Positions 52,369-61,946 of a DNA stretch of 64,000 nt are shown piece after piece (positions within the stretch are counted from its first letter, which is position 1; every line of letters begins with the position of its first letter). The stretch comes from Planctomycetota bacterium (lineage in GTDB: Bacteria > Planctomycetota > UBA1135 > GCA-002686595). The position numbers and the translations under genes are program-made. The stretch spans positions 124,001 through 188,000 of the forward strand of contig JADJNY010000002.1 of assembly GCA_016714045.1 (NCBI GenBank), written 5' to 3'. The notes under the pieces were generated by a model, which made no database searches, was not told the origin of the DNA, and saw nothing but the letters and a program-made list of their open reading frames with translations.

Positions 52369-55335
52369 ATGGCGCGCAGAGCGGCGAACGCAGAGGAACC
52401 GTCGAACGTCGAGGACGAACTGGAGGAGCGCAAGCCCGCCAGGTCCGCGAAGTCCCAGAAGTCCGCGGGCGGCCGCGGGGCGCAGGCCTCGAAGGCGAGC
52501 GGCGGCTTCGTCGCGCGCATCGCGGGCGCCCTGCGCGGCTTCCTCTTCGGTCCGCCGGTCAGCGACGCGGCCGCGGGACACCTGCGCGAGATCAAGGGGC
52601 TCTGCCTCGTCGGCTTCGCGCTCTTCACGCTCGTCGCGATGGTCAGCTTCTACGCGCCGTACCACGACGTCGGCGCCGAAGGCTGGAACTGGGCCGGCCA
52701 GGTCGGTTGGTACCTCGCGAACGGCGTCTTCTGCGCGATCGGGCTCGCGGGCTACCTCGGCGTGATCCTCGCGCTCGTCTGGGGCTGCGTGCTCGTCTCC
52801 GCGCGCGCCGTCTCGCTGCCGATCCTGCGCACGTTCGGGGGGCTCCTGTTCCTCTTGTCGACGGCGCAACTGCTCCAGTTCTGCTTCGGGCCCGATCCGA
52901 GCACCGTGACCAGCCTGCGCGACCAGGTCAGCGCGCACCTGCCCTACGGTCCGGGCGGCTACATCGCGCTCCAGACGAGCCCGTTCTTCGAGGACAAGTT
53001 CGGCGGGCTCGGCCTCTTCGTGCTCCTGCTGCTCGTCGTCACCGTCTCGTTCATGCTCGCGACGGAGATGGGCTTCTACAGCACGTTCCTCGCGTTCCGG
53101 AACTGGCTCGCCGAACGGCGCAACGAGCGCGGCGAGACGCTCGGGACCGCGCTCTCGAACCGCCTCAAGACGGGCGCGCTCGGGCTGTGGAACTTCCTGC
53201 GCGGCGCGGACCTGCGCGAGGGCCTGACGCCCGCGATGGCGGGCGCGCCGGGGGCCGTGATGGAGGTCGGTCCGGAGGAAGCGGAGGCGCTCGCCGAGGC
53301 GCCGAAGAAGAAGCGCCGCAAAAAGGGCGAGCCGCCCGAGGTCGACGAGGACGACCTGCTCGAGGACTACGAAGAGGAGCTCGAGGAGGACCTCGAGTAC
53401 CCCGATCCGACGCCCGAGGAGCTGGCGGAGCTCGAAGAAGAAGAGCGACTGCAGCGCGAGGCCGAAGCGGCCGCCGCGGCCGCCGCCGCGCTCGCGGCCG
53501 AGACGCCCGCGAAGTCGAAGAAGAAGCGCGGCAAGGCCGCCGAGAGCGAGCTCGCCGCCGTCGCGGAGGACGAGGACGCGCCGCAGGCGAAGGGGGCCGC
53601 GTCCGACGACGAGGACGAGCCGCGCGCGAAGGGCGACGACGAAGAGGATGCGCCGCGCTCGAAGGGCGACCGTCACGACGACGCGGACGACGAGTCCGCC
53701 GAGGACGACGAGCCCGAGCGCGAGCTCACGCCGCCCGCCGTCGTCAAGAAGCCGCCGATGAAGCCCAAGGTCTCGACGCCTTCGCGCGAGGTCGAGGTGT
53801 TCACGCCGCCGCCCGGTCCGTGGCAGTTCCCGCCGCTCGACGTGCTCATCCCGCCGGAAGGCAACCAAGGCCTCGACGAGAAGTTCCTCGAGAGCAGCGC
53901 GGCGAAGCTCCAAGGCGCGCTCGCGAGCTTCCGCGTCGACGCCGAGGTCATCGCGGCGCAGGTCGGCCCGGCCGTGACGCTCTTCGAGCTCACCGTCGCG
54001 CAGGGCACGCGCATGAACAAGGTGACGCAGCTCTCCCAGGAGATCGCGGCGGCGCTGCGCGCGCAGAGCGTGCGCATCATCGCGCCGATCCCGGGCAAGG
54101 AGACGATCGGCATCGAGGTGCCGAACCAGAAGCGCCGCGTCGTGCGCATCAGCGAGCTCGTCACCGAGAAGGCCTACGACCCGAAGTTCATGGCGCTCCC
54201 GCTGTTCATCGGCATGGACGCCGAGGGCGGCGCGATCGTCGAGGACCTCGCGCGCATGCCGCACCTCCTGATCGCCGGCACGACGGGCTCGGGCAAGTCG
54301 GTGTGCATCAACACGATCCTGGCGAGCCTGCTCATGACGCGCTCGCCGCACGACGTGAAGATGATCCTCGTCGACCCGAAGATGGTCGAGCTGCAGATGT
54401 TCGCGTCCGTGCCGCACTTGATGTGCCCGGTCGTGACCGACGCGCGCCAGGCGACGAACGTGCTTTTGTGGGCCGTCGAGAAGATGGAAGGGCGCTACGA
54501 GCTCTTCAAAGACGCCGGCGTCAAGAACATCAAGGGCTACAACGCGCTCGGCGAGGAAGGCCTCAAGCAGCGCCTCGGCGACGCGTTCGACGCCGAGCGC
54601 ACGCCGCGCCACCTGCCGTACATCGTCGTCGTCGTCGACGAGATGGCGGATCTCATGGCGACCTCGAAGAAGGAAGCCGAGCTCGCGATCACGCGCCTCG
54701 CGCAGAAGTCGCGCGCGGCGGGCCTCCACGTGATCGTCGCGACGCAGCGCCCGTCGACGGACGTCATCACCGGCGTCATCAAGGGCAACCTGCCGACGCG
54801 CATCGCGTTCCAGGTCGCGAGCAAGATCGACAGCCGCGTCATCCTCGACGACAGCGGCGCGGACAAGCTGCTCGGCAACGGCGACATGCTCTTCATGCCG
54901 CCGGGCGGAGCGAGGCTGAAGCGCGTGCAGGGCGCCCTCGTCGAGGACAGCGAGCTCACGAAGATCGTCGAGTTCGTCAGCCAGCACTCGGCGCCGAACT
55001 TCAGCCAGGAGCTCGTCCAGCTCTCCACCGGCCAGCGCCAGCCCGGCGAGCAGTCGGGCTCGGTGCCAGAGGAGGACGACCTCTACGACCAGGCCGTGCG
55101 CGTCGTGCTCAAGTCGAAGCGCGGCTCCGCGAGCCTCCTGCAGCGCGCGCTCGGCGTCGGCTACACGCGCGCCTCGCGCCTCATCGACATCATGAGCGAG
55201 CAGGGCGTGCTCGGGCCCCACAAGGGCAGCAAGTCGCGCGAGCTCATGATGACGCTCGATCAGTGGGAAGAGATGCACGGTCCCACCCCCGATTCCGTGA
55301 CCGCTCACCAGGAACACACCGATGACGAAGCGTGA
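52369..55335 (+). CDS. ftsK: DNA translocase FtsK
   Basis: 988 residues. Membrane domain with about four helices (residues 75-240), a long linker of Glu/Asp/Lys/Ala-rich sequence (about 290-470), then the motor: Walker A GTTGSGKSVCINTI (about 637), DPKMVELQMF, Walker B VVVVDEMADLM (about 750) and ATQRPSTDVITG. The gamma winged-helix domain is at about 903-988 (LLQRALGVGYTRASRLIDIM). It pumps chromosomal DNA at the division septum and activates XerCD. ATG at 52369 is preferred for its GAGGG site. It overlaps the next gene by 14 bp. Confidence 0.95.
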   Translation: MARRAANAEEPSNVEDELEERKPARSAKSQKSAGGRGAQASKASGGFVARIAGALRGFLFGPPVSDAAAGHLREIKGLCLVGFALFTLVAMVSFYAPYHDVGAEGWNWAGQVGWYLANGVFCAIGLAGYLGVILALVWGCVLVSARAVSLPILRTFGGLLFLLSTAQLLQFCFGPDPSTVTSLRDQVSAHLPYGPGGYIALQTSPFFEDKFGGLGLFVLLLLVVTVSFMLATEMGFYSTFLAFRNWLAERRNERGETLGTALSNRLKTGALGLWNFLRGADLREGLTPAMAGAPGAVMEVGPEEAEALAEAPKKKRRKKGEPPEVDEDDLLEDYEEELEEDLEYPDPTPEELAELEEEERLQREAEAAAAAAAALAAETPAKSKKKRGKAAESELAAVAEDEDAPQAKGAASDDEDEPRAKGDDEEDAPRSKGDRHDDADDESAEDDEPERELTPPAVVKKPPMKPKVSTPSREVEVFTPPPGPWQFPPLDVLIPPEGNQGLDEKFLESSAAKLQGALASFRVDAEVIAAQVGPAVTLFELTVAQGTRMNKVTQLSQEIAAALRAQSVRIIAPIPGKETIGIEVPNQKRRVVRISELVTEKAYDPKFMALPLFIGMDAEGGAIVEDLARMPHLLIAGTTGSGKSVCINTILASLLMTRSPHDVKMILVDPKMVELQMFASVPHLMCPVVTDARQATNVLLWAVEKMEGRYELFKDAGVKNIKGYNALGEEGLKQRLGDAFDAERTPRHLPYIVVVVDEMADLMATSKKEAELAITRLAQKSRAAGLHVIVATQRPSTDVITGVIKGNLPTRIAFQVASKIDSRVILDDSGADKLLGNGDMLFMPPGGARLKRVQGALVEDSELTKIVEFVSQHSAPNFSQELVQLSTGQRQPGEQSGSVPEEDDLYDQAVRVVLKSKRGSASLLQRALGVGYTRASRLIDIMSEQGVLGPHKGSKSRELMMTLDQWEEMHGPTPDSVTAHQEHTDDEA

Positions 55336-57811
55336 ATTCGAGATGAAGAGCGACGGCCTGGGCATCGGGCTGTTCGCGTTCGGCGTGTTCTGCGCCGTGC
55401 TGGTCGTCCAGGCGATGATCAAGGGTGTCGAGGACGAGCCGACCCAGTTCGTGAAGGTCGTCGCCGCGCTCTGGGTCAACTCGATCGGCGCGTTCCCGAG
55501 CCTCGTGTTCAACGCCGGGCTCGCGGCGCTCGGAGCGCGGCTGTTCCTCGCCGGCGCGCTCCCGAACCTCGTGCGGCACCTCGTGGGCGCCGGGTTCCTG
55601 ACTGCGAGCCTCTCGATCCTGTGCGGCGCGTTCGGCGCGACGGCGGGCGGGACGTTCGGCGCGCGGACGGGCGGAGCGCTCGCGGACCTGACGCACGTCG
55701 CGCTCGCGGCGCTCGTCGGCGCGCTCGCGGCCGTCGCGACCGTCTGGTTCGTGTGGGTGCAGAAGAACGAGCTCCCCGACGAGGAGCCGATGACCGTGCG
55801 CAACCCCGAGCTCGCGGTCGCCACCGAAGGCGACGAAGGCGTGAGCAACGAGGAAGCGGAAGCGCTCCTCCCCGTGGCGCAGCCGCTCCCGAAGCCGGTG
55901 CCGCCGCCCTCGCCCTATCCCGAAGACGTGCGCAAGAAGGGCGAGATCCCCGCGGGCACGCGTCCGCTCGGCGGCACCTCGAACGCGCCCGCGATTCCGG
56001 CCGCCGCGTTCGCGCCGTCCGTGTACCGCTGGACCGCGCCCGGCGCGCGCCAGGAGAACGCTCCGGGCGCGGCCTCGCCCGTGCCCGCGACGTTCGAGAC
56101 GGCGGACGAGCCGGAGACGACCGACGACCGCTACACGCTCGCCGACGACGAGGTCCCGACCACGGAGGCGCGCGCGGACGCCGCGACGGCGCAGAAGCTC
56201 GGCAACCTCCCGCGCCCGGTGTGGGAAGCGGGCGACGAGGACCCGATCGTCGACGCGTACGGCACGCCGCGCTCGCTCGTCGAGTCGCTGCGCAAGGGCG
56301 CCGACGCCGAGCCGGATTTCGAGGAAGAGGTCTCCGAGGCCCGGCCGCTCGCGGCCGCGAAGTCGGCGCCCGTGGTCGAGGTCGACGACGAGCTCCAGGA
56401 CGACGAACCGCTCGACGCGGAGCCGGTCGCCGTCGTCACCGAGGACGACGAAGCCGAGGCGGACGTCGATGAAGACGACTTCGAGCCGCGCCTCGCCGAG
56501 GACGACGACGACGAGTTCGAGGACGACGAGCTCGCGGAGGAACTCGCCGCGAGCGCCGCGGACGACGACGAAGACGAAGCGGAGGACGACGAAACCACGG
56601 CCGACGAGACGCTCGTCGCCGCGGCGGTCGACTCGGACGACGAGGACTCCGACGCCGACGACGACGACGAGACGCTCGCCGCCCGCGCGGTCGCCCCGGA
56701 CGAGGAGCTCGACGCGGACGAGGAGCTCGCGGAAGCGGAGCTCGTCGACGCTACGTCGACGCGTGCCGTCGCCGCCCAAGCGGAGCCCGCCGCCGCCGAC
56801 GCGGAGGACGAGCCCGTCCCGACGCAGCTCACCGACCTCCAGCCCGCGCCCGCCGCCGTCTTCCACGAAGACGACCGCGACGACGAAGCGGACCCGACCG
56901 CGGACGAGCGCGAGGCCCTGCGCGCCGAGCTCCGCTCGCTGACCTTCGTCACGGAGACGGACGAGCCGGCCGAGGGCACGAGCCTCGAGGACGAGCTCGC
57001 CCGCGCCGTGCGCGCGCTCGACGCGCAGTCCGAGGCGCCCGCCACCCCGGTCGCCGAGCCGGAGCCCGTGCGCATCACGGTGTCCGACTTCGCGGCCGGC
57101 GTCGAGGCCGAAGCGCCCGCCGAAGCGGAGCCCGCTGCGAGCGCACGCGCGGCGGACCCGCTCGAGGACGAAGCCCCGCAGGCCGCCGTCGTCGACGAGC
57201 CCGTGAGCGCCTCCAGCGCGCCGACCCCGCTCGCGGAGGAGCCCGTCCATTCCGAGTCCGCGCCCGAGCTGGTCGCGGCGGACGAGGCGCCCGCCGAGCT
57301 CACGCCCTTCGCCGCGCCCGACACGCGCTCGAACGGTCGCAAGCCCAAGGTCGAAGCGCCCTCCCTCTTCGACGGCCCGGTCGAGGACGAGGAGCCCGCC
57401 TCGAGCGTCTTCGAGACCGCCGACGAGCCCGCGCCGAAGCGCAAGGGCGCGCGGCGCGCGGCGAGGACCGAGCCCGTCGAGGCGCTCGCCGACACCGCGG
57501 TGGTCGAAACGGAGCCCGAGGTCGTGCTCACGCCGCATCCGGTCGCGGCCGAGCTCACGCACAAGACGCCCACGGGCACGAAGTCGACCGAGCGCACGGC
57601 CCTGCTCGCCGAGGTCGGCTGCCTCTTCATCGATCGCGGCCGCGTGGCCGTTTCCATGCTGCAGCGCCAGTACAGCATGGACTTCGACGACGCCTGCAAG
57701 GTGCTCGACGAGCTCCAGGACATGGGCCTGATCGGTCCGTACCTCGGCGGTCAGCGCCGCGATATACTCCTGTCCCGCGAAGCGTGGCTCGAGAAGGTCG
57801 GCGTGAGCTGA
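55322..57811 (+). CDS. FtsK-like membrane protein with gamma-type winged helix but no motor
   Basis: 829 residues: about four transmembrane segments (12-33, 49-79, 83-108, 119-147), an extremely acidic, low-complexity linker (about 180-740), and a C-terminal domain (about 756-829). That domain reads LLAEVGCLFIDRGRVAVSM, then LQRQYSMDFDDACKVL and DELQDMGLIGPYLGG. The last part aligns with the FtsK gamma domain of the neighbour (LLQRALGVGYTRASRLIDIM and MSEQGVLGPHKG). No Walker A or B exists. The start overlaps the ftsK stop by 14 bp, so it is translated with FtsK and likely works with it, perhaps as a DNA-binding or Xer-activating partner. This is inference. Confidence 0.78.
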   Translation: MTKREFEMKSDGLGIGLFAFGVFCAVLVVQAMIKGVEDEPTQFVKVVAALWVNSIGAFPSLVFNAGLAALGARLFLAGALPNLVRHLVGAGFLTASLSILCGAFGATAGGTFGARTGGALADLTHVALAALVGALAAVATVWFVWVQKNELPDEEPMTVRNPELAVATEGDEGVSNEEAEALLPVAQPLPKPVPPPSPYPEDVRKKGEIPAGTRPLGGTSNAPAIPAAAFAPSVYRWTAPGARQENAPGAASPVPATFETADEPETTDDRYTLADDEVPTTEARADAATAQKLGNLPRPVWEAGDEDPIVDAYGTPRSLVESLRKGADAEPDFEEEVSEARPLAAAKSAPVVEVDDELQDDEPLDAEPVAVVTEDDEAEADVDEDDFEPRLAEDDDDEFEDDELAEELAASAADDDEDEAEDDETTADETLVAAAVDSDDEDSDADDDDETLAARAVAPDEELDADEELAEAELVDATSTRAVAAQAEPAAADAEDEPVPTQLTDLQPAPAAVFHEDDRDDEADPTADEREALRAELRSLTFVTETDEPAEGTSLEDELARAVRALDAQSEAPATPVAEPEPVRITVSDFAAGVEAEAPAEAEPAASARAADPLEDEAPQAAVVDEPVSASSAPTPLAEEPVHSESAPELVAADEAPAELTPFAAPDTRSNGRKPKVEAPSLFDGPVEDEEPASSVFETADEPAPKRKGARRAARTEPVEALADTAVVETEPEVVLTPHPVAAELTHKTPTGTKSTERTALLAEVGCLFIDRGRVAVSMLQRQYSMDFDDACKVLDELQDMGLIGPYLGGQRRDILLSREAWLEKVGVS

Positions 57812-57956
57812 CCTCCACCCGCCCCGCACCCGCCGCGGCCGCGCGAACCACCCCGGGACGCGCGGCCGCGTCGTCGATGGAGGCGTCGCGCCGTTCGTCG
57901 CCGCGCTCCGGTCCGTCGAGTCCCGCCCCTTCGTCCCCGCGAACGCCTGCCCCCGC

Positions 57957-59330
57957 GTGCAGGCCCTCCGAACGCCTCCGTTGAAGAACGACCCGGCCCT
58001 CGTCTCGCTCGTCCATCTGGGTTGCGCCCGCAACCTGATCGACTCGGAGCTGATCCTCGGCCGCATGGCGGAGGAGGGGCTCGTGATCACCGACGACGCC
58101 GCGAGCGCGCACACCGTCGTCCTGAACACGTGCTCCTTCATCGGCCCCGCGCGCGAGGAGTCGGAGAACGCGATCCGCGACCTGCTGGAGCGGAAGAAGA
58201 AGGGCGAGATCCAGCGCGTCGTCGTCGCGGGCTGCCTCGTGCAGCGCTACAAGCACGACCTCGCCGCGCGCTTCCCCAAGGTCGACCTCTTCGCGGAGAT
58301 CTCCGACTACAAGAAGCTCGCGCAGTCGGTGCGCGCGCTGACGCAGGGGAAGGGCACGCCCAAGTACCTCGAGGGCCCGCTCGAGCGCGCTCCCGAGCGC
58401 GAAGGGGCGCGCCTCGTCTCGACGCCGGGCTCGTACGCTTACCTGCGCATCTCGCACGGCTGCGACCACCTGTGCAGCTTCTGCGCGATCCCCTCGATCC
58501 GCGGCAAGCACCGCTCGAAGCCGCTCGACGCCGTCGTCTCCGAGGCCCGCGACCTCGTCGAGGGTGGCACGCGCGAGCTCGTGCTCGTCGCCGAGGACTC
58601 GACCGCGTGGGGGCGCGAGCACGGGCTCGAGCTCCCCGACCTCGTCGAGGCCCTCGCGCAGGTGCAGGGCGTGAAGCGCGTCCGCGTCATGTACGCGTAC
58701 CCCAATCGCTTCCCCTGGCGCCTGCTCGACGTGATGAAGGCGCACCCGACGGTCGCGCCGTACCTCGACATCCCGGTGCAGCACATCGCGACGCCCGTCC
58801 TGCGCGCCATGCGCCGCCACGGCAGCGGCGACCAGGTGCGCCAGATCCTGGACCGCCTGCGGCGCGAGGTGCCCGGCATCACGCTGCGCACGACGCTGCT
58901 GATGGGCTTCCCCGGCGAGACCGACGCCGACGCCGCGGAGGCGGTCGCGTTCGTCAAGGAGTACGGGCTCGCGCGCCTCGGCGCCTTCACCTACTCGCCC
59001 GAACAAGGGACGCACGGCTGGGACCTCGAAGGGCGCGTGCCCGCGGACGTCGCGCAGGCCCGCTACCAGGCCGTCATCGAGGCCCGCGACGCCGTGCTCC
59101 AGGCGCAGCAGCGGTCGTGGGTGGGGAAGGACCTCGAGATCCTCGTCGACGAGAGCCACCCCGACTCGAAGATGGTCGTCGGCCGCCCGGTCATGGACGC
59201 GCCCGAGGTCGACCTGATCGCCGTCGTGCGCGGCTCGCGCGCGAAGGTCGGGGACTGCATCATGGCGCGCGTCGAGGACGTCGATCGCGAGTCGAACCTG
59301 GTCTGCAAGACGGCGCCCCGACGCACCTGA
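57957..59330 (+). CDS. rimO: Ribosomal protein S12 methylthiotransferase RimO
   Basis: 457 residues. N-terminal UPF0004 domain with the [4Fe-4S] Cys residues in LGCARN, LNTCSF and VAGCLVQ. The radical-SAM domain carries CDHLCSFCAIPSIRGKHRS (CxxxCxxC), and a C-terminal TRAM domain follows. The RGKHRS context and MYAYPN favour RimO over MiaB. It adds a methylthio group to Asp88 of ribosomal protein S12. GTG start at 57957. The stop and the pgsA start share a base (TGATG). Confidence 0.92.
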   Translation: MQALRTPPLKNDPALVSLVHLGCARNLIDSELILGRMAEEGLVITDDAASAHTVVLNTCSFIGPAREESENAIRDLLERKKKGEIQRVVVAGCLVQRYKHDLAARFPKVDLFAEISDYKKLAQSVRALTQGKGTPKYLEGPLERAPEREGARLVSTPGSYAYLRISHGCDHLCSFCAIPSIRGKHRSKPLDAVVSEARDLVEGGTRELVLVAEDSTAWGREHGLELPDLVEALAQVQGVKRVRVMYAYPNRFPWRLLDVMKAHPTVAPYLDIPVQHIATPVLRAMRRHGSGDQVRQILDRLRREVPGITLRTTLLMGFPGETDADAAEAVAFVKEYGLARLGAFTYSPEQGTHGWDLEGRVPADVAQARYQAVIEARDAVLQAQQRSWVGKDLEILVDESHPDSKMVVGRPVMDAPEVDLIAVVRGSRAKVGDCIMARVEDVDRESNLVCKTAPRRT

Positions 59331-59935
59331 TGGGAGTCTTCCAGCACTGGCCCAACCGCATCACGGCGCTGCGCTTCGTCGGCGCGCTGGTGCTCTTCGG
59401 CGTGCTGGCGAGCGAGGTCGAGCTGAACGCCGCCGACCGGCTCCTCCACGGCGGCTGGGCCAAGACCGCGTTCTGGATGTTCGTGCTGGTCGCGGCGAGC
59501 GACGTGCTCGACGGCTACCTCGCGCGCAAGGGCAACCACGTCACGGCCTTCGGCCGCATCGCCGACCCGTTCGTCGACAAGGTGCTCGTGATGGGGACGA
59601 TGGTGTTCCTGTCCGTCATCAGCTGGTCGCGCGAGTGGTTCCCGGCCTGGATCGTCGTCGTCGTGCTCTCGCGCGAGTTCCTCGTGACCGCCATCCGCGG
59701 GTACGTCGAGAGCCAGGGCGCCGAGCTCGCCGCCGACTGGTTCGGCAAGGTCAAGATGTTCGCGCAGTGCTTCGCGGTCGGCATCGTGCTCGGCATGCAG
59801 GCGTTCGACCTGTTCACGTCGTTCTGGAGCGCGATGGGGCACGTCTTCGTGTGGCTCACGCTGCTCACGTCGATCGGCTCCTGCGTGCAGTACCTCTTCA
59901 AGACGCGGCGGCTCATCCTGGAGGGGACCGCGTGA
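59330..59935 (+). CDS. pgsA: CDP-diacylglycerol-glycerol-3-phosphate 3-phosphatidyltransferase
   Basis: 201 residues, multi-spanning. The CDP-alcohol phosphotransferase motif D-x2-D-G-x2-A-R-x8-G-x3-D-x3-D is intact in SDVLDGYLAR through GRIADPFVDK. It makes phosphatidylglycerolphosphate. Start by TGATG coupling with rimO. Its stop overlaps the start of a 24-codon ORF that leads to pgpA, the next enzyme of the pathway. Confidence 0.92.
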   Translation: MGVFQHWPNRITALRFVGALVLFGVLASEVELNAADRLLHGGWAKTAFWMFVLVAASDVLDGYLARKGNHVTAFGRIADPFVDKVLVMGTMVFLSVISWSREWFPAWIVVVVLSREFLVTAIRGYVESQGAELAADWFGKVKMFAQCFAVGIVLGMQAFDLFTSFWSAMGHVFVWLTLLTSIGSCVQYLFKTRRLILEGTA

Positions 59936-60006
59936 TCCGCGAGCTCGACCTGAACCCGTTCGAAGACCGCTCGGAGCGCGCGACTCGCGCGGAGGTCCTC
60001 GCGTGA
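59932..60006 (+). CDS. 24-codon ORF coupling pgsA to pgpA
   Basis: GTG at 59932 overlaps the pgsA stop (GTGA), and the TGA at 60004-60006 overlaps the pgpA GTG (GTGA again). The peptide VIRELDLNPFEDRSERATRA plus four residues has no family match. Exact coupling at both ends suggests it is translated, either as a true micropeptide or as a bridge that carries ribosomes into pgpA. Confidence 0.5.
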   Translation: MIRELDLNPFEDRSERATRAEVLA

Positions 60007-60485
60007 ACCTGCTCAAGCTTGCGATCGTGTCCTGCGGCTTCCTCGGATGCTCGCCCTTCGCGCCCGGCACGGTCGGGACGCTCGGCGGCGTCGCGATCGC
60101 GTTCCTTTTGAAGGACACCGAGAACTACCTCGTGTGGTCGCTCGTGACGTGCGCCGTGCTCTACGCGATCACCGCGCCGCTGGGGCGCTGGGCGGAGACC
60201 TACGCGAAGAAGAAGGACCCGGGCATCTTCGTCATGGACGAGGTGATCGGGTACCTGATCACGGTCGCATGGACGCGCGGACCGAGCTTGACGGCGCTCG
60301 TCGTCGCGTTCTTCGTCTTCCGCTTCTTCGACATCCTGAAGCCGCCCCCCGCGCGGCAGATGGAGCACATCGGCGGCGGTCACGGCATCCTGCTCGACGA
60401 CGTGATGGCCGGGCTGTGGGGGCTCGCGACGATGGTCGTGGCGCGGCTCCTGATCGACGTTCCCTGGACCGTGGGCGGAGCGTGA
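60003..60485 (+). CDS. pgpA: Phosphatidylglycerophosphatase A
   Basis: 160 residues, about four transmembrane helices. PgpA signatures: SPFAPGTVGTLG, FVMDEVIGYLI, FRFFDILKPPPARQME and GGGHGILLDDVMAG. It removes phosphate from phosphatidylglycerolphosphate made by PgsA, so the two adjacent genes complete phosphatidylglycerol synthesis. GTG start. The phosphatase gene follows after 3 bp. Confidence 0.93.
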   Translation: MNLLKLAIVSCGFLGCSPFAPGTVGTLGGVAIAFLLKDTENYLVWSLVTCAVLYAITAPLGRWAETYAKKKDPGIFVMDEVIGYLITVAWTRGPSLTALVVAFFVFRFFDILKPPPARQMEHIGGGHGILLDDVMAGLWGLATMVVARLLIDVPWTVGGA

Positions 60486-60488
60486 ACG

Positions 60489-61925
60489 ATGGCCAAGCCC
60501 AAGAAGGAATCCGACCTCAAGCCCTCCGGCTCGACGCTCTCGACGCGTTTCTCGATGTCGATGAGCCTCGCGCTCGCGATCGTCATGATCGGCGCGGGCG
60601 CGTTCCTCTACTCGTGGATCGTCAGCAAGGCGAGCGACATCCAGGAGCGCGCGTTCGTCGAGGCCGTCTCCTTCCAAGGCCCGCTGCAGAAGACCACGTT
60701 CGAGGACATGCGCCGCGAAGCCGAGGGGCTCCCGCCGCGCGAGGGCAAGCGGGAGATCCTCCAGCCCGTCCAAGGCACGACGAAGGAGTTCCCCGGCACG
60801 AACGTGCGCCGCGTCGACGTGATGTACGGCGAGAACACGGACAAGCCCGGGTACATGTACGTCTACGGCGACGTGAAGCCGCCGCTCGTCGTCTCGAAGG
60901 ACCTCAAGGAGCGCGCGGGGGAGGGCCTGCTCGGGATGATCCTCGCGGTGACGCTGTGCGTCATCCTGGTCGGCGCCCTCGTCGCGTGGATGATCGCGGC
61001 GAGCGTCTCGGCGCCGCTCCAGCTCATCGTCAGCGACATCAACCAGATCGCCAGCGGCAACCTGCGCCACCGGACGCGCGTGCGCGCCGGCGGCGAGATC
61101 CTCCTGCTCGCGAAGTCGATCGACCGGATGGCGGGCAACCTCGAAGCCGCGCAAGAGGCGCAGCTCGAGCTCTCCGTGCGCGAGCGCGAGATCGGCGTCG
61201 CGAGCGAGGTGCGTGAGGCGCTCTTGCCGCAGACCACGCCCGTCGTGAAGGGCTACGAGATCGGCGCGCTCCACGTCGACTGCCCGACGCCCGGCGGCGA
61301 CTTCCACGACTTCCTCGAGCTCCCCGACGGTCGCGTCGGCCTGCTCGTTTGCGACGTCTCGGGCCGCGGCATCCCGGGCGCCATGATCGGTGCGATCGCG
61401 CGCTCGTACCTGCGCTCCGAGCTCGAGAAGTGCGGCGACGACGTCGCGGGTGCCTTCTCACGCGCGAACCGCTCGATCGCGCGCGACGCGCGACGCGGGA
61501 TGTTCGTGACGGCGATGTACGTGCTCCTCGATCCCAAGGAAGGCATCGCGACCGTCGCGTGCGCCGGCCACAAGCTCCCGATCGTGCGCTTCACGGCCGA
61601 GGACTCGAAGATCCGCGTCGTGCACCCCGAGGGCATCGCGCTGGGCTTCGACAAGGGCCCCGTCTTCGACCGCACGCTTCAAGTGCAGAAGATCCCGATC
61701 GAGAAGGGCGACCGCATCGTCATCTCGACCACCGGCGCGGTCCAGGTGCGCAACGCCGCGGGCGAGGAGGTCGGCGAGAAGGCCTTCTACCGCTTCGTGC
61801 TTCAGCACGCGAAGGTCCCGTGCCACACGATGCTCGATCAGGTCAAGCAGGCGCTCGAGGGCCACGCCGACGGCGAGCCCTTCCCGAACGACATCTCGCT
61901 CGTCGCGCTCGCGCGCGGCGCGTGA
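60489..61925 (+). CDS. HAMP-PP2C (SpoIIE-type) protein phosphatase
   Basis: 478 residues. N-terminal membrane helix (about 22-46), a periplasmic segment, a second helix (about 150-175), a HAMP linker (about 175-230: APLQLIVSDINQIASGNLRHR), a short coiled coil, and a PP2C/SpoIIE domain (about 250-478). The metal-binding motifs are PTPGGDFHDF and LLVCDVSGRGIPGAM. This is a typical sensor phosphatase in partner-switching pathways acting on an anti-sigma-factor antagonist, but no such partners are next to it here. Confidence 0.88.
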   Translation: MAKPKKESDLKPSGSTLSTRFSMSMSLALAIVMIGAGAFLYSWIVSKASDIQERAFVEAVSFQGPLQKTTFEDMRREAEGLPPREGKREILQPVQGTTKEFPGTNVRRVDVMYGENTDKPGYMYVYGDVKPPLVVSKDLKERAGEGLLGMILAVTLCVILVGALVAWMIAASVSAPLQLIVSDINQIASGNLRHRTRVRAGGEILLLAKSIDRMAGNLEAAQEAQLELSVREREIGVASEVREALLPQTTPVVKGYEIGALHVDCPTPGGDFHDFLELPDGRVGLLVCDVSGRGIPGAMIGAIARSYLRSELEKCGDDVAGAFSRANRSIARDARRGMFVTAMYVLLDPKEGIATVACAGHKLPIVRFTAEDSKIRVVHPEGIALGFDKGPVFDRTLQVQKIPIEKGDRIVISTTGAVQVRNAAGEEVGEKAFYRFVLQHAKVPCHTMLDQVKQALEGHADGEPFPNDISLVALARGA

Positions 61926-61946
61926 ACCCGAGCCAACGAGGCCGAC

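Noticed and set aside
56131..57723. A 530-residue Ser/Ala/Thr-rich open frame on the minus strand
   Set aside because: It is the mirror of the acidic Glu/Asp/Ala linker of the FtsK-like partner (GAC/GAG codons read as serine codons), with no start signal or domain.
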